A DNA stretch of 64,000 nt. Source: Gordonia amicalis NBRC 100051 = JCM 11271 (lineage in GTDB: Bacteria; Actinomycetota; Actinomycetes; Mycobacteriales; Mycobacteriaceae). Under the pieces are notes generated by a model. That model did not search any database, was not told the origin of the DNA, and worked only from the letters and a program-made list of their open reading frames with translations. The stretch covers positions 62,001-126,000 of the forward strand of contig NZ_BANS01000001.1 in the NCBI RefSeq assembly GCF_000332995.1, in the 5' to 3' direction. The stretch's first letter is position 1. Every line of letters begins with the position of its first letter. Made by a program: the position numbers and the translations under genes. Positions 45,542 to 55,800 of the stretch are shown one piece after another.

Positions 45542-46117
45542 ATGGCAGACAAACCGCGCATTCTCATCAACGGCAAGGACATGTTCTGGTCGTTGGTGCC
45601 GCTGATCGCGCTGTGTGCATTGGTGGCGATCGCGTCGGGGAATTGCTCGGTCGGCTTGAATCAGGACCCCGCAGACAGCAAGGTGCCCGCGTTCGACGTG
45701 GTCACCGCACTGGACGCCGACGCCCGGCAGATGCCGTTCCCGATCCGCCGGCCGCCCACACCCGAAGGATGGAAGCCCAACTCCGGCTCGTCGGATGCGA
45801 TCGAGGGACATCGGGTCAGCACCGTCGGCTGGCTCAGTGCGAGCAAGGCCTATGTGCAGCTGAGTCAGACCGACGCCTCGGAGGACCTGCTGGTGCCGTA
45901 CCTCGGCGGGAGCGGTGACGAGTACGCGGACACCACCGGCACCGGTACCCGCGAAGCGGGTGGCCGGCAGTGGGTGACCTACGAGACCTCCGAGGGCAAG
46001 AAGTTCTGGATCGCCGACTTCGGCGATGTCCGGATCGGCGTGCTCTCCCGGGGACCGGACTCCGACATCGAGACGATCGCGTCGTCGGTGGCGACGCAGC
46101 CACCGCTCGATGCCTGA
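45542..46117 (+). CDS. DUF4245 membrane-anchored protein
   Basis: 191 residues. One N-terminal membrane segment at about 14-35 (M-F-W-S-L-V-P-L-I-A-L-C-A-L-V-A-I) anchors an extracytoplasmic domain with F-P-I-R-R-P-P-T-P-E-G-W-K-P-N-S-G, the DUF4245 hallmark. Function unknown. Position equals Rv1100. GATACT at 45529-45534 is 7 nt before the ATG, so the mRNA is predicted leaderless. Confidence 0.88.
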   Translation: MADKPRILINGKDMFWSLVPLIALCALVAIASGNCSVGLNQDPADSKVPAFDVVTALDADARQMPFPIRRPPTPEGWKPNSGSSDAIEGHRVSTVGWLSASKAYVQLSQTDASEDLLVPYLGGSGDEYADTTGTGTREAGGRQWVTYETSEGKKFWIADFGDVRIGVLSRGPDSDIETIASSVATQPPLDA

Positions 46118-46193
46118 GTGGAGACGATTCGAGTAGCCGACTACTCGCGATGACGAGTGCCTCCGTTCATAGCGTCTGCTCCAGGAGGCGCTC

Positions 46194-46517
46194 ATGTCCG
46201 GGGAATTCTGGCACAGGTACAGGTGGACACCGGCGACGTCGTTGTCCGCACAGGCCGACGCCTGGCTGAACATCATGTGGGGACGACTCGTCCTCGTCGC
46301 GGTGCTCGTCGCACTGCTGGTGATCGTGGTTCCCGTGTACGGGGCCGGCGCGGCCGTTGCGGCGACCGGCGGTCAGGTCATCAGCGTGCCGTGCGTGCGA
46401 GTCGACCCACCGGCCGGCCGCCGGGAACCGCTGGTGCTCACCGATGGTCCGGTTCGAGCCGCCGAGCGGTCGCGGGTGTCCGCGGTCGACCAGCGGGTCC
46501 TCGTCGACTTCGACTGA
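46194..46517 (+). CDS. Small membrane protein, hypothetical
   Basis: 107 residues. ATG 46194 follows AGGAGG by 5 nt. One long hydrophobic helix at about residues 29-58 (L-V-L-V-A-V-L-V-A-L-L-V-I-V-V-P-V-Y-G) and a basic/acidic C-terminal domain with C-V-R-V-D-P-P. I recognise no family. It converges on xseB with 2 bp between stops. The start region is short of other signals. Confidence 0.6.
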   Translation: MSGEFWHRYRWTPATSLSAQADAWLNIMWGRLVLVAVLVALLVIVVPVYGAGAAVAATGGQVISVPCVRVDPPAGRREPLVLTDGPVRAAERSRVSAVDQRVLVDFD

Positions 46518-46519
46518 GG

Positions 46520-46759
46520 TCACTCATCGTCGTCGTCGGCCGAATTCTTCTGTGCGATCACGGTTTCGATGCGTTCACGCGCGCCGCGGAGATGTTCTTC
46601 GCAGCGAGTCGCGAGCGCCTCGCCCCGTTCCCACAGGGCCAGTGAGGTGTCGAGATCGAGGCCACCGTGCTCGAGTGTGCTGACGATGTCGGCGAGTTCG
46701 TCGCGCGCCTCCTCGTATCCGAGTTCGGTGACCGGTGTGTACTCCTCGTCGGTGCTCAC
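46520..46759 (-). CDS. xseB: Exodeoxyribonuclease VII small subunit
   Basis: 79 residues. Helical hairpin protein with Y-E-E-A-R-D-E-L and L-E[16 protein letters not shown], the XseB signature. It forms the filament around XseA in the nuclease that degrades single-stranded DNA. GTG start overlaps the xseA stop by 4 bp. Confidence 0.95.
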   Translation of the reverse strand: MSTDEEYTPVTELGYEEARDELADIVSTLEHGGLDLDTSLALWERGEALATRCEEHLRGARERIETVIAQKNSADDDDE

Positions 46760-48024
46760 GAATCTCCTTCGTCGTCCGTGGACGTGGATGTGGGTGCCTC
46801 GGTGGCGGTGACGGTGGCCCTCGCCGCGCCGTCGGCGACGCGGATGCGTAGTTCGGCGCCCGCCGGCAGATCGTCGAGAGTGCTGACGACGTGGGTCACG
46901 TCGGTGTCGGTTCGTTGCACGACCGCGTAGCCACGCGCGAGGGTCTGGGCCGGGCCCAGGGTCGAGAGCCGGGCCGCGAGGTGCTCGTGGCGCCGGTCCT
47001 CGGTGTCGACGTGGCGTAGGACGTCGCGCCGCAGGGCACGCACCAGCTCGGCCACGTTCGCGGACTCCTGGTCGACGATCACGCCCGGCCGGGCGAGGAC
47101 CGGACGTCGCCGCAGTCCGTCGATCACCCCGGTCTCGCGGCGCACCCAGTTGCGCAACGCCTGAGCGCTACGCCGGCGCAGGTCGTCGATCCCGGCGAGT
47201 TCGGCCTCGACGTCGGGCACCACTCGCTTGGCGGCGTCGGTCGGGGTGGCCGCACGCAGGTCGGCGACGAGGTCGAGCAGCGGATTGTCGGGCTCGTGCC
47301 CGATCGCGCTGACCACCGGCGTCCGACACCGCGAGACCGCCCGCAACAGCGCCTCGTCGGAGAACGGCAGCAGATCCTCGACGCTGCCGCCGCCGCGGGC
47401 GATGATGATCACCTCGACGTCGGGGTGGGCGTCGAGGTCGGCGAGGTGGGTCAGGATCCGTGCCACCGCCGTCGGGCCCTGCACGGGTGCCTCACGGATG
47501 TCCAGGCGCACGGCCGACCACCGGCTGGTGGCGACGCTGACCACGTCGTGCTGGGCGGCACTGGCCCGCCCGCTGATCAGCCCGATGGCGCGGGGCAGGA
47601 ACGGCAGCGGACGTTTGAGCCGGCTGTCGAACAACCCCTCGGCGGCCAGCAGCTGACGGAGGCGTTCGATCCGCAGCAGCAGTTCGCCGACCCCGACCGG
47701 ACGGATGTCGCTGATCCGCAACGACACCGTGCCGCGGCCCGTGTAATAACTCGGGCGGCCGAGGACGACCACGTGGCTGCCGTCGGTCAGCGGAACCTCG
47801 GTGCGCGTCAACAGATCCGGGCTGCACGTCACCGATATGGAGATGTCGGCGGCCGGGTCCCGCAGGGTGAGGAAGGCCGTGCGGGTGCCGGGGCGCCGGC
47901 TGATCTGGGTGACCTGACCCTCCACCCAGATCTGGCCCAATCGGTGTATCCAGTCGGCGATCTTCGTGTTGACCGTCCGTACCGGCCACGGATTCTCGGC
48001 CGAATTCGGCGAGGTCCCGCTCAC
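46756..48024 (-). CDS. xseA: Exodeoxyribonuclease VII large subunit
   Basis: 422 residues. An N-terminal OB fold (about 12-110) binds DNA. The catalytic domain has G-R-A-S-A-A-Q-H-D near residue 150, the R-G-G-G-S-V-E-D-L metal motif near residue 210 and I-G-H-E-P-D-N-P near residue 242. A C-terminal coiled coil takes XseB. It overlaps xseB by 4 bp and the lipid-droplet protein gene upstream by 4 bp, so all three genes are translated as one unit. Position equals Rv1108c. Confidence 0.96.
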   Translation of the reverse strand: MSGTSPNSAENPWPVRTVNTKIADWIHRLGQIWVEGQVTQISRRPGTRTAFLTLRDPAADISISVTCSPDLLTRTEVPLTDGSHVVVLGRPSYYTGRGTVSLRISDIRPVGVGELLLRIERLRQLLAAEGLFDSRLKRPLPFLPRAIGLISGRASAAQHDVVSVATSRWSAVRLDIREAPVQGPTAVARILTHLADLDAHPDVEVIIIARGGGSVEDLLPFSDEALLRAVSRCRTPVVSAIGHEPDNPLLDLVADLRAATPTDAAKRVVPDVEAELAGIDDLRRRSAQALRNWVRRETGVIDGLRRRPVLARPGVIVDQESANVAELVRALRRDVLRHVDTEDRRHEHLAARLSTLGPAQTLARGYAVVQRTDTDVTHVVSTLDDLPAGAELRIRVADGAARATVTATEAPTSTSTDDEGDS

Positions 48025-48749
48025 GCCTCGGTGGAGCGCTTGTTCTGCGAGGCGATCCGGTTCTCGAGCATCGTGACGAACGGTGCGCGACCGCGGTTCG
48101 ACTTCTCGTAGTCGACGAGGCTGGTGAGGTCGTCGGTGCCGACCGCCCGAAGACGTGCCCGCAACTGTGCCAGGGTCAGCGTGTCGTAGTCGATGAGTTC
48201 GACGATCTCGGGCGTCGAGCCGTTCTTCGACGCCGGGGCCGGGGTCGCCGGCGTCTCCGCGGCGTCCAGGACGTCTTCGGGCGCGGAGCTGTACAGCGCG
48301 AAACGGCCGGCATCGGCACGCGGCGGTGCGGCGGTGGTATCCGTGGCATCGGCGGGCTGGTCGCCCGGGTCGTTGCCGTCGGCGGCGGCCTCGATCTCGT
48401 CGTCGATGGTGGTGGCCTTCGTGGACGGCCTGGCGGGCTTCGCGGGCGTCTCGATCGGTACGTCGCCGGCGTGGGCGTCGGCGTCGGGGGCCGGGGTCTC
48501 GACGTCATCCTCGTCGAAGCGGGCCCACTCGGGCTGCTCGCTGGGCTTGTCGAAGATCATCTCCAGGACGGCGTCGCCCTTGATGGCGAGTTCGGCGATG
48601 TTCTGCTGGGCCCGCATACCTGCCTGCAGGGTCTGGCTGACCGCGGTCATCGGGAGGGTGACGAACAGCGCGGGAAGCTTGCGCGTCTCCTCGAGGGCGG
48701 TGACGATCAGACCTGCGGCGATACGGGCCGGGTAGGGTGCGCGATGCAT
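48021..48749 (-). CDS. Lipid-droplet-associated protein
   Basis: 242 residues. An N-terminal hydrophobic/amphipathic region (about 8-60: [19 protein letters not shown]) precedes an acidic, Ala/Pro/Thr-rich middle and a C-terminal SAP-like part ([10 protein letters not shown]). This matches proteins annotated as lipid-droplet-associated, always beside xseA in rhodococci and gordoniae, and Rv1109c in M. tuberculosis. In Rhodococcus a relative organises triacylglycerol droplets and can bind DNA. Start is ATG 48749, divergent from ispH with 51 bp between. Confidence 0.8.
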   Translation of the reverse strand: MHRAPYPARIAAGLIVTALEETRKLPALFVTLPMTAVSQTLQAGMRAQQNIAELAIKGDAVLEMIFDKPSEQPEWARFDEDDVETPAPDADAHAGDVPIETPAKPARPSTKATTIDDEIEAAADGNDPGDQPADATDTTAAPPRADAGRFALYSSAPEDVLDAAETPATPAPASKNGSTPEIVELIDYDTLTLAQLRARLRAVGTDDLTSLVDYEKSNRGRAPFVTMLENRIASQNKRSTEA

Positions 48750-48800
48750 GCCAACACTCTGCCATCACGGGCACCCGTCTGTAACCCGTACCCTGGAAGC

Positions 48801-49754
48801 ATGTCTGTCACGAAGCGTGTCCTGCTCGCCGAACCTCGCGGCTACTGCGCGGGTGTCGACCGCGCGGTGGAGACGGTCGAGCGTGCTCTCGACAAGCACG
48901 GCGCTCCCGTCTATGTCCGCAAGGAGATCGTGCACAACCGCCACGTGGTCGAGACCCTGGCGGATCGCGGGGCGATCTTCGTGGGGGAGACCGACGAGGT
49001 GCCGGAGGGGGCGATCGTCGTGTTCTCCGCACACGGTGTCTCACCGCAGGTCCATGCGACCGCCGCGGAACGCAACCTGAAGACCATCGACGCGACCTGT
49101 CCGCTGGTGACGAAGGTGCACCAGGAGGCCAAGCGGTTCGCCCGCGACGACTACGACATCCTCCTGATCGGCCACGAGGGCCACGAGGAGGTCGAGGGGA
49201 CGGCCGGTGAGGCGCCCGAGCACATCCAGCTGGTGGACGGCCCGGACAGTGTGGACTCGGTGACCGTGCGTGACGAGTCGAAGCTGGTCTGGCTGTCGCA
49301 GACCACGCTCTCGGTCGACGAGACCATGGAGACGGTGAGGCGCCTGCGCGAGAAGTTCCCGCTGCTCAACGATCCGCCCAGCGACGACATCTGTTACGCC
49401 ACCCAGAACCGGCAGGTCGCCGTCAAGGCGATGGCCCCCGACTGCGATCTCGTCATCGTCGTCGGTTCCAAGAACTCGTCGAACTCGGTTCGCCTGGTCG
49501 AGGTGGCCCTACAGGCCGGCGCCAGGGCCGGCCACCTGGTCGACTACGCGCGCGAGATCGACGATGTCTGGCTCGAGGGCGTGAGCACGGTGGGCGTCAC
49601 CTCCGGTGCGTCGGTGCCCGAGGTCCTCGTCCGCGGCGTGCTCGACTTCCTCGCCGAACGCGGCTACGACACGGTGGACACCGTCAACACCGCCAACGAG
49701 ACACTGACCTTCGCGCTGCCGCGCGAGTTGCGGCCCGCGCGTACCACCAGCTGA
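48801..49754 (+). CDS. ispH: 4-hydroxy-3-methylbut-2-enyl diphosphate reductase
   Basis: 317 residues. Last step of the non-mevalonate pathway, making IPP and DMAPP. The three [4Fe-4S] cysteines are in R-G-Y-C-A-G-V (Cys16), [11 protein letters not shown] and [10 protein letters not shown]. Other blocks: S-A-H-G-V-S-P and [16 protein letters not shown] ends 6 nt before the ATG, so a leaderless mRNA is likely. Position equals Rv1110 (lytB2). Confidence 0.96.
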   Translation: MSVTKRVLLAEPRGYCAGVDRAVETVERALDKHGAPVYVRKEIVHNRHVVETLADRGAIFVGETDEVPEGAIVVFSAHGVSPQVHATAAERNLKTIDATCPLVTKVHQEAKRFARDDYDILLIGHEGHEEVEGTAGEAPEHIQLVDGPDSVDSVTVRDESKLVWLSQTTLSVDETMETVRRLREKFPLLNDPPSDDICYATQNRQVAVKAMAPDCDLVIVVGSKNSSNSVRLVEVALQAGARAGHLVDYAREIDDVWLEGVSTVGVTSGASVPEVLVRGVLDFLAERGYDTVDTVNTANETLTFALPRELRPARTTS

Positions 49755-49769
49755 TCAGAATCTGTCTGA

Positions 49770-51167
49770 TCAGAACTCGTCGGGGTCGAGCTTGCGCACC
49801 CGACGGTGGGGCAGCGCGATCGCCAGCACGGTCGCGATGAGCGCGGCGCTGACACCCGCCCCCGCGACGGCGACGTTGCGTGCGGTGTGGTCCGGCGGCG
49901 TCGGGGGTGCCGGTGCGGCGATCGGGGCCGACTGCGGCCCGGCCCGCTGATCGGCGGGTAGTTCCGCGGTCAGGGCGGAGACCGGGTCGACGACCCCGTG
50001 ACCGATCCGCTGGTCGTGTCCGGTTCCCGGGGCGTGGGCGGTCGCCACGATCCGATCCATGACCTCCCGTGCGCTCAGGTCGGGGAACCGTGCCCGGACC
50101 AGAGCTGCGGTACCGGCGACGTAGGGTGCGGCGAAGCTCGTCCCGATCAGCGGCAGCGGCCCGTTCTCGCTCCGTTGCGCCGACACCAGACGGCCCGAAC
50201 CCTTCGCGCTGTCGAGACTCACGATGTCGGTGCCCGGTGCCGCCACACCCACCCACGGGCCGTGGAGGCTGAAATCGCTCGGTGTGCCGGTCGCGGCGTC
50301 GATCGAGCCGACGGTGAGGACGTACGGCGAGTACCACGCGGGACTCGCGATCGTCGTCACCGCACTCCAGTCGTCCGGGTCGCCGGCGAGAGGCGTCGGA
50401 TTCTGGCTCTGGCAGGCGCCGTCCCGGGTGATGTTGCCGGCCGCCGCCACCACCACGACGTCGCGGTCGTAGGCGTATCGGATCGCCGCCCCGAGTGCGC
50501 GGTCGTCGACCTTGTCGGCCGCCGACGCGCACGCGACCTCGGAGATGTTGATGACGGTGGCGCGCAGATCGACGGCGCGGACGATGGCGTGGGCGAGAGT
50601 ACGGACCGAACCGTAGCCCGAGCCGACCGCCGGTGCGCCGTCGTCGGCGCGGCGATCGTTCTTGGCCTTGAAGGCGCTGCTGGACTGGCGGATGCCGATG
50701 ATCGAAGCTGCGGGCGCGACCCCGGCGAAGGCGTCCGAGGTGCTCGGCCGGGCGGCGATGATGCCCGCGACCAGGGTGCCGTGGGCGTCGCAGTCCTCGA
50801 GTCCGGTGCCGTTCGAGACGTAGTCGCCGCCCGCGGTGACGCGCCCGAGTCGCGGGTGCGGTGTCACGCCGGTGTCGATGACGGCCACCCGCTGTCCGGC
50901 GCCACGGCTGAAGCGCCAGGCCTCCTCGAGATTCATCATCGATTGGGCGGCAGTCGGATTCGCGGTGTTGCGGGTGAGGGTCGCGGTGTTGCACAGATGG
51001 CTCTGCTCGGTCGGTTCCGGCGGTGCGACAGGTGCCGAACGGATCAGTGCCGATGCGTCGACCCGCGGCGGCGTGACTGCGGCGGCGGGGGAGGAGGTCA
51101 ACCCGAGCAGGGTCGCGGTCAGCGCCAGCGCGAGAGGCGCCGCGATCCGGGTGCGTGCCCGGGACAT
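49770..51167 (-). CDS. mycP: Type VII secretion mycosin (subtilisin-like protease), ESX-4 type
   Basis: 465 residues. Signal peptide at about 8-32 (A-P-L-A-L-A-L-T-A-T-L-L-G-L), a subtilisin domain with the triad Asp (V-I-D-T-G-V near 100), His (D-A-H-G-T-L-V-A-G-I near 136) and Ser (G-T-S-F-A-A-P-Y-V-A-G near 335), the oxyanion Asn in A-A-A-G-N, and a C-terminal membrane helix (about 435-455). Mycosins anchor at the outer face of the ESX machine and stabilise it. ATG 51167 overlaps the eccD stop by 1 nt. ESX-4 assignment is by gene order with eccD, eccC and rplM-rpsI-glmM. Confidence 0.94.
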   Translation of the reverse strand: MSRARTRIAAPLALALTATLLGLTSSPAAAVTPPRVDASALIRSAPVAPPEPTEQSHLCNTATLTRNTANPTAAQSMMNLEEAWRFSRGAGQRVAVIDTGVTPHPRLGRVTAGGDYVSNGTGLEDCDAHGTLVAGIIAARPSTSDAFAGVAPAASIIGIRQSSSAFKAKNDRRADDGAPAVGSGYGSVRTLAHAIVRAVDLRATVINISEVACASAADKVDDRALGAAIRYAYDRDVVVVAAAGNITRDGACQSQNPTPLAGDPDDWSAVTTIASPAWYSPYVLTVGSIDAATGTPSDFSLHGPWVGVAAPGTDIVSLDSAKGSGRLVSAQRSENGPLPLIGTSFAAPYVAGTAALVRARFPDLSAREVMDRIVATAHAPGTGHDQRIGHGVVDPVSALTAELPADQRAGPQSAPIAAPAPPTPPDHTARNVAVAGAGVSAALIATVLAIALPHRRVRKLDPDEF

Positions 51168-52720
51168 CAGATCTCCCGGACGATCCGGTACAGGTCGAGC
51201 AACCACAGCAGCAGCGGGACGATGAGCGCGACGAGGATGTACTCGCCGATCTCCGCCCACCGGCGCATCACCGGGGAGAAATCCTGATGAGGCGCAACGA
51301 CTCCGAAGACGAGCGCGGCGATCAGGACGACGCTGCCCAGGGCGAAGGACACGATCGGCCACCGGCCGTCCCCGAACGCCAGACCGACCAGCAGGGTGAG
51401 CACCACGAGCGAGCCGCCGATGATGAGGATCGCCGCCTGGAAGAGGTCGCTGTGGGACCGTCCGCGCAGGCACAGGACCACGCCGATGATCGCTGCGTAG
51501 GCCGCGTTCTTCCATTCGAAGCCGGCGAGGGGAGCGGCGGTGAGCACCGCCGAGATCGCGACGATGCCGGTGAGGCCGCCGATGATGCCGGTCAGGTACG
51601 CGTTGGCGATGTATGAGCGACGTTCCAGCGCATCGGCCTTCGGCAGTGCCGTGGCCCCGATCGCGCCGATTCCCTCGATCGACGGCTGCGGTTCGATGTC
51701 CTTGACGTCGATGGCCGCGCCCGCGGTGGGGACCGGCGGCAACGGCAGTTTGGCGAGCAGGATCGTCAGTCGTGGGGAGAGTCCGATCAGCAGCAGACCC
51801 ACCGCCGCGACGACGGCCGCGACCTCCGCGACGTCGGCGTCGATGAGCATTCGGGCACCACATCCCAGGACGCCGACGAGTGCGGCGCTGGTCACCGCAC
51901 TGTGGGCGGTCGCACCGACCGCGGTCATCCGGTAGGTGATGACCGCCGTGGCCAGGGTCAGCGCGAATCCGAGGGTCAGATGCGCGGCACCGAAGGAACC
52001 GGGCGTGAGGATCATGCCGGTCACGAATGCCATCGGCGCCGCGCAGACCGAGAGGATCGTCGAGCTGAGCTGATCCCGGTAGTAGCGCGCGACGATCGTG
52101 GCCGCGGTGATCAGTCCGATCACCGCCAGCCCGGATCCTCCCGCGGGCCACAGTGCGCCGCTGTCGAGTCGACTCGCGGCGAGCCCCGCCGCCGCGGCGA
52201 CCGCCGCGACCAGGGCCAGTGCATGACCCACATACCTCGCCGAGGTCGCGGTCCAGCTCATGAACTGGGATTCGTTCAGTCGCGCAACGGCATCGACCAC
52301 GTCGTCGAACAGGATCGGCGACTCACCCGTCCGGGTGGAGGTCAGCAGGAGAAGGTCGCCGTCGCGGATTCCCGACTCCGACAGCGAGCGGTGCAGGGCC
52401 AGCGGTTCCTGACCGACCAGGGCCAGGGTCCAGCGGTTCTGCCGGTCGTGCGGGCGGCCGCGGCCGCGGGAATCCGAGTCGGGGTCGTCCGGGTCGTGAC
52501 GGTTGGGGTTGCGCGACTCGATCTGTGCGACGAGGTCACCGATGAGTCCGGCGATCGGGATGCCCGCGGGCAGTCCGACGTCGAGTTGGGTGTTGCCGCC
52601 CAGCACCGAAACACGTACGAGCTGCGGCTCGATTGCGGTGTCCGCGCGTCGACGGTCACCGCCACTGCCGTCCGCGGCGGTCGTCGGGTGTCCCGGCGCG
52701 AATCCGTCCACAGGTGACAT
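51167..52720 (-). CDS. eccD: Type VII secretion integral membrane protein EccD
   Basis: 517 residues. An N-terminal ubiquitin-like domain (about 32-125: V-R-V-S-V-L-G-G-N-T-Q-L-D-V-G-L-P near 35) is followed by eleven predicted membrane helices. EccD forms the wall of the export membrane complex. ATG 52720 is favoured; a TTG at 52729 is in frame and also has a GGGGGAGG site ahead. It is divergent from eccC and coupled to mycP. The arrangement (eccD-mycP opposite eccC) matches M. tuberculosis ESX-4, Rv3447c-Rv3449. Confidence 0.94.
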   Translation of the reverse strand: MSPVDGFAPGHPTTAADGSGGDRRRADTAIEPQLVRVSVLGGNTQLDVGLPAGIPIAGLIGDLVAQIESRNPNRHDPDDPDSDSRGRGRPHDRQNRWTLALVGQEPLALHRSLSESGIRDGDLLLLTSTRTGESPILFDDVVDAVARLNESQFMSWTATSARYVGHALALVAAVAAAAGLAASRLDSGALWPAGGSGLAVIGLITAATIVARYYRDQLSSTILSVCAAPMAFVTGMILTPGSFGAAHLTLGFALTLATAVITYRMTAVGATAHSAVTSAALVGVLGCGARMLIDADVAEVAAVVAAVGLLLIGLSPRLTILLAKLPLPPVPTAGAAIDVKDIEPQPSIEGIGAIGATALPKADALERRSYIANAYLTGIIGGLTGIVAISAVLTAAPLAGFEWKNAAYAAIIGVVLCLRGRSHSDLFQAAILIIGGSLVVLTLLVGLAFGDGRWPIVSFALGSVVLIAALVFGVVAPHQDFSPVMRRWAEIGEYILVALIVPLLLWLLDLYRIVREI

Positions 52721-52819
52721 ACAGGTCAATCCTCCCCCAGGTTTCAGCAGCTAACATAGCCAACTTCAGCGGGTTCGCCCGCCCGGGGATACACAGCTCG
52801 AGGTGTCAGGGGGGATCGA

Positions 52820-55800
52820 GTGGTCACGACCACTGAGGGATTCGTGCGTCGGCCACGCATCACGCCGCCTCGAATGCCGGGCGGCGAGGTCAACATCCAG
52901 GCGCCGCCGGACGTCCCGCGCGTGGTGCCCGGCAACCTGCTCATGAAGCTGCTGCCGGTGGTGATGATCGTCGCCGTCGTCGGCATGATCGCGCTGATGA
53001 TGGTCACCGGTGGCCGCAACATCCTGACCAATCCGCTGTTCATGATGTTCCCGCTGATGATGCTCATGTCGATGTTCGGCATGTTCGCCGCCGGTGGGCG
53101 CGGCGGCGGCAAGCGCGCCGCGGAACTCAACGAGGAGCGCAAGGACTACTTCCGCTACCTCGGCCAGTTGCGCGCCCAGGTCTTCGACACCGTGGAGAAC
53201 CAGCGCGCCGCCCGCACCTGGAGTCATCCCGATCCGCACGCGCTGCTCGACGTCGTCGGCAGCCGGCGGATGTGGGAGCGACGCCCCGCCGACAACGACT
53301 TCGCCCATGTGCGTGTGGGAGTCGGCGTCCAACGCCTCGCGACGCGGCTGATGCCGCCGGAGACCGGCCCGCTCGAGGACATCGAGCCGGTGTCGATGGT
53401 GGCCCTGCGTCGCTTCGTGCGGACCCATTCCGCGGTGTACAGCCTGCCCCGGTCGATCTCGCTCCGCGGCTTCCCGGCGATCAACATCGAGGGTGCCCGG
53501 CAGGAGACCCGCGAACTGGTCCGTTCGATGATCGTCGAACTCTGCGCCTTCCACGGCCCCGACCACCTCCACATCGGCATCGTCACCGGCGACCCCGCCG
53601 GCGAAGCCTGGGACTGGGCGAAATGGCTTCCGCACGTAGGGCATCCGACGCTGCGCGACGGTATCGGGCCGATGCGGATGATCTATCCGACGCTCGCCGA
53701 TCTCGAGAACGCGCTGGCCGCCGACCTGCTGGAGCGTGGTCGGTTCAGCAGGTCGGCGCCGCCGAACGGGAACCGCGCCCACCTGGTGGTCGTCATCGAC
53801 GACGGTTACGTCGCCGGCGACGAGCGCATCCTCAGCTCCGCGGGCATGGAGGGCGTGACCGTCCTCGACCTGACGGCACCGCCGGACGGTCTCGCGGCCC
53901 GGCGCGGCCTGCAACTCGTGGTGCGCGGGGGGAAGGTCTCGGCCCGGAGCGTCGCGGGCGTCGAGGAATTCGCGGACATGGACTCGCTGACGATCGCCGA
54001 GGCGGAGGCGATCGCACGCCGCATGGCCCGGTACCGGCTGGCGACGGCGGCCACCCTGGCGAACCTGGAATCGGAGGCCACCTCGACCGATCCGGGCCTG
54101 CCCGCCCTCCTCGGCATCGACGACGCCGCCCGTTTCGACCCGGCCACGGCCTGGCGCGGACGCACCGGTCGTGAACGTCTGCGGGTGCCGATCGGATACA
54201 CCCCGAGCGGCGCGCCGGTCGAACTCGACATCAAGGAGAGCGCCCACGGTGGCATGGGACCCCATGGCCTCTGTATCGGTGCGACGGGTTCCGGCAAGTC
54301 GGAGTTCCTGCGGACCCTCGTCCTCGCCATGCTGGCCACGCATTCGCCGACCGAGCTGAACCTGGTCCTCGTCGACTTCAAGGGCGGCGCGACCTTCCTC
54401 GGGCTCGAGTCCACACCGCATGTCGCGGCGATCATCACCAACCTCGAGCAGGAACTGTCGATGGTCGACCGCATGAAGGATGCGTTGTCGGGCGAGATGA
54501 ATCGCCGCCAGGAGGTCCTGCGTGCGGCGGGCAACTACGCCAACGTCGCCGACTACGAACGTGCCCGCGCCTCGGGTGTGCGCCTCGAACCGCTGCCCGC
54601 CCTGTTCATCGTCGTCGACGAGTTCTCCGAACTGCTCTCGCAGAAACCGGATTTCGCCGAACTCTTCGTCGCGATCGGTCGCCTGGGCCGCTCGTTGCAC
54701 ATCCACCTGCTGCTGGCCTCGCAACGTCTCGAGGAGGGCAAGCTCCGTGGGCTCGACTCCCACCTGTCGTATCGAATCGGCCTGAAAACCTTCTCCGCCA
54801 ACGAATCCCGGTCGGTACTCGGTGTCCCCGACGCCTACCACCTACCTAGCGTGCCCGGTTCGGCCTACCTGAAATGCGACTCGGACGACCCGGTCCGGTT
54901 CAACACCTCGTATGTCTCGGGTCCGTACTATTCGCCGGCCGTGGCCTCAGACACCTCGGACACCATGACGTCGGGGATACCGCGACTCGGGAACCTCAAG
55001 GTCTTCACCGCGCTGCCGGTCCCGCTGGACGAGGGTTCCCCGCGGTCGCTGCTCGATCAGGCGGCGAGCCTGCTCGACGAGGAGCCGCCTTCCCTCGACG
55101 CCGCGCCCGCCGACTTCGAGCCGACCTCGGTGTCGGTGCCGACGCTGATGCAGACCATCATCGGTCGCATGGAGGGCTCCGGCCCGCCGGCTCACCGGGT
55201 CTGGCTGGACCCGCTCGACGATTCGCCGACCGTGGAACACCTGGTGGGAGCACGCGACTGGATCAAGCCGACGGTCCCCGGCAACCTGGCCTTGCCCATC
55301 GGTCTGGTCGATCGCCCCTACGACCAGCGCCGCGACCCCCTCGTCATCGACCTGGCGGGCGCGGCCGGCAACGTGGCCGTGGTCGGTGGCCCGCAGTCGG
55401 GTAAATCGACGACGCTGCGCACGATCATCATGGCCGCGGCGGCCACGCACACGCCGGAACAGGTGCAGTTCTACTGCCTGGACTTCGGCGGCGGCAGTCT
55501 CGCCGGCCTCGCCGGTCTCCCACATGTTGGTTCGGTGGCGTCCCGCGGCGACATGGATGCCGTCCGCCGCACCGTCGCCGAGGTCGGGGCGGTAGTCCGG
55601 GCACGGGAGCTGTTGTTCGGCCGTCTCGGCGTCGAGTCGATGCGTGATTACCGGGCCCGCCGTGCGGCCTGGTTCGCCTCCGGGACCCTCGCGCCCGACG
55701 ATCCGTTGGCCACCGACCGGTTCGGCGACGTCTTCCTCGTGCTCGACGGCATCAGCGTGCTGCGTTCCGAACTCGAGTCGCTCGAGGAGCAGATCACCAC

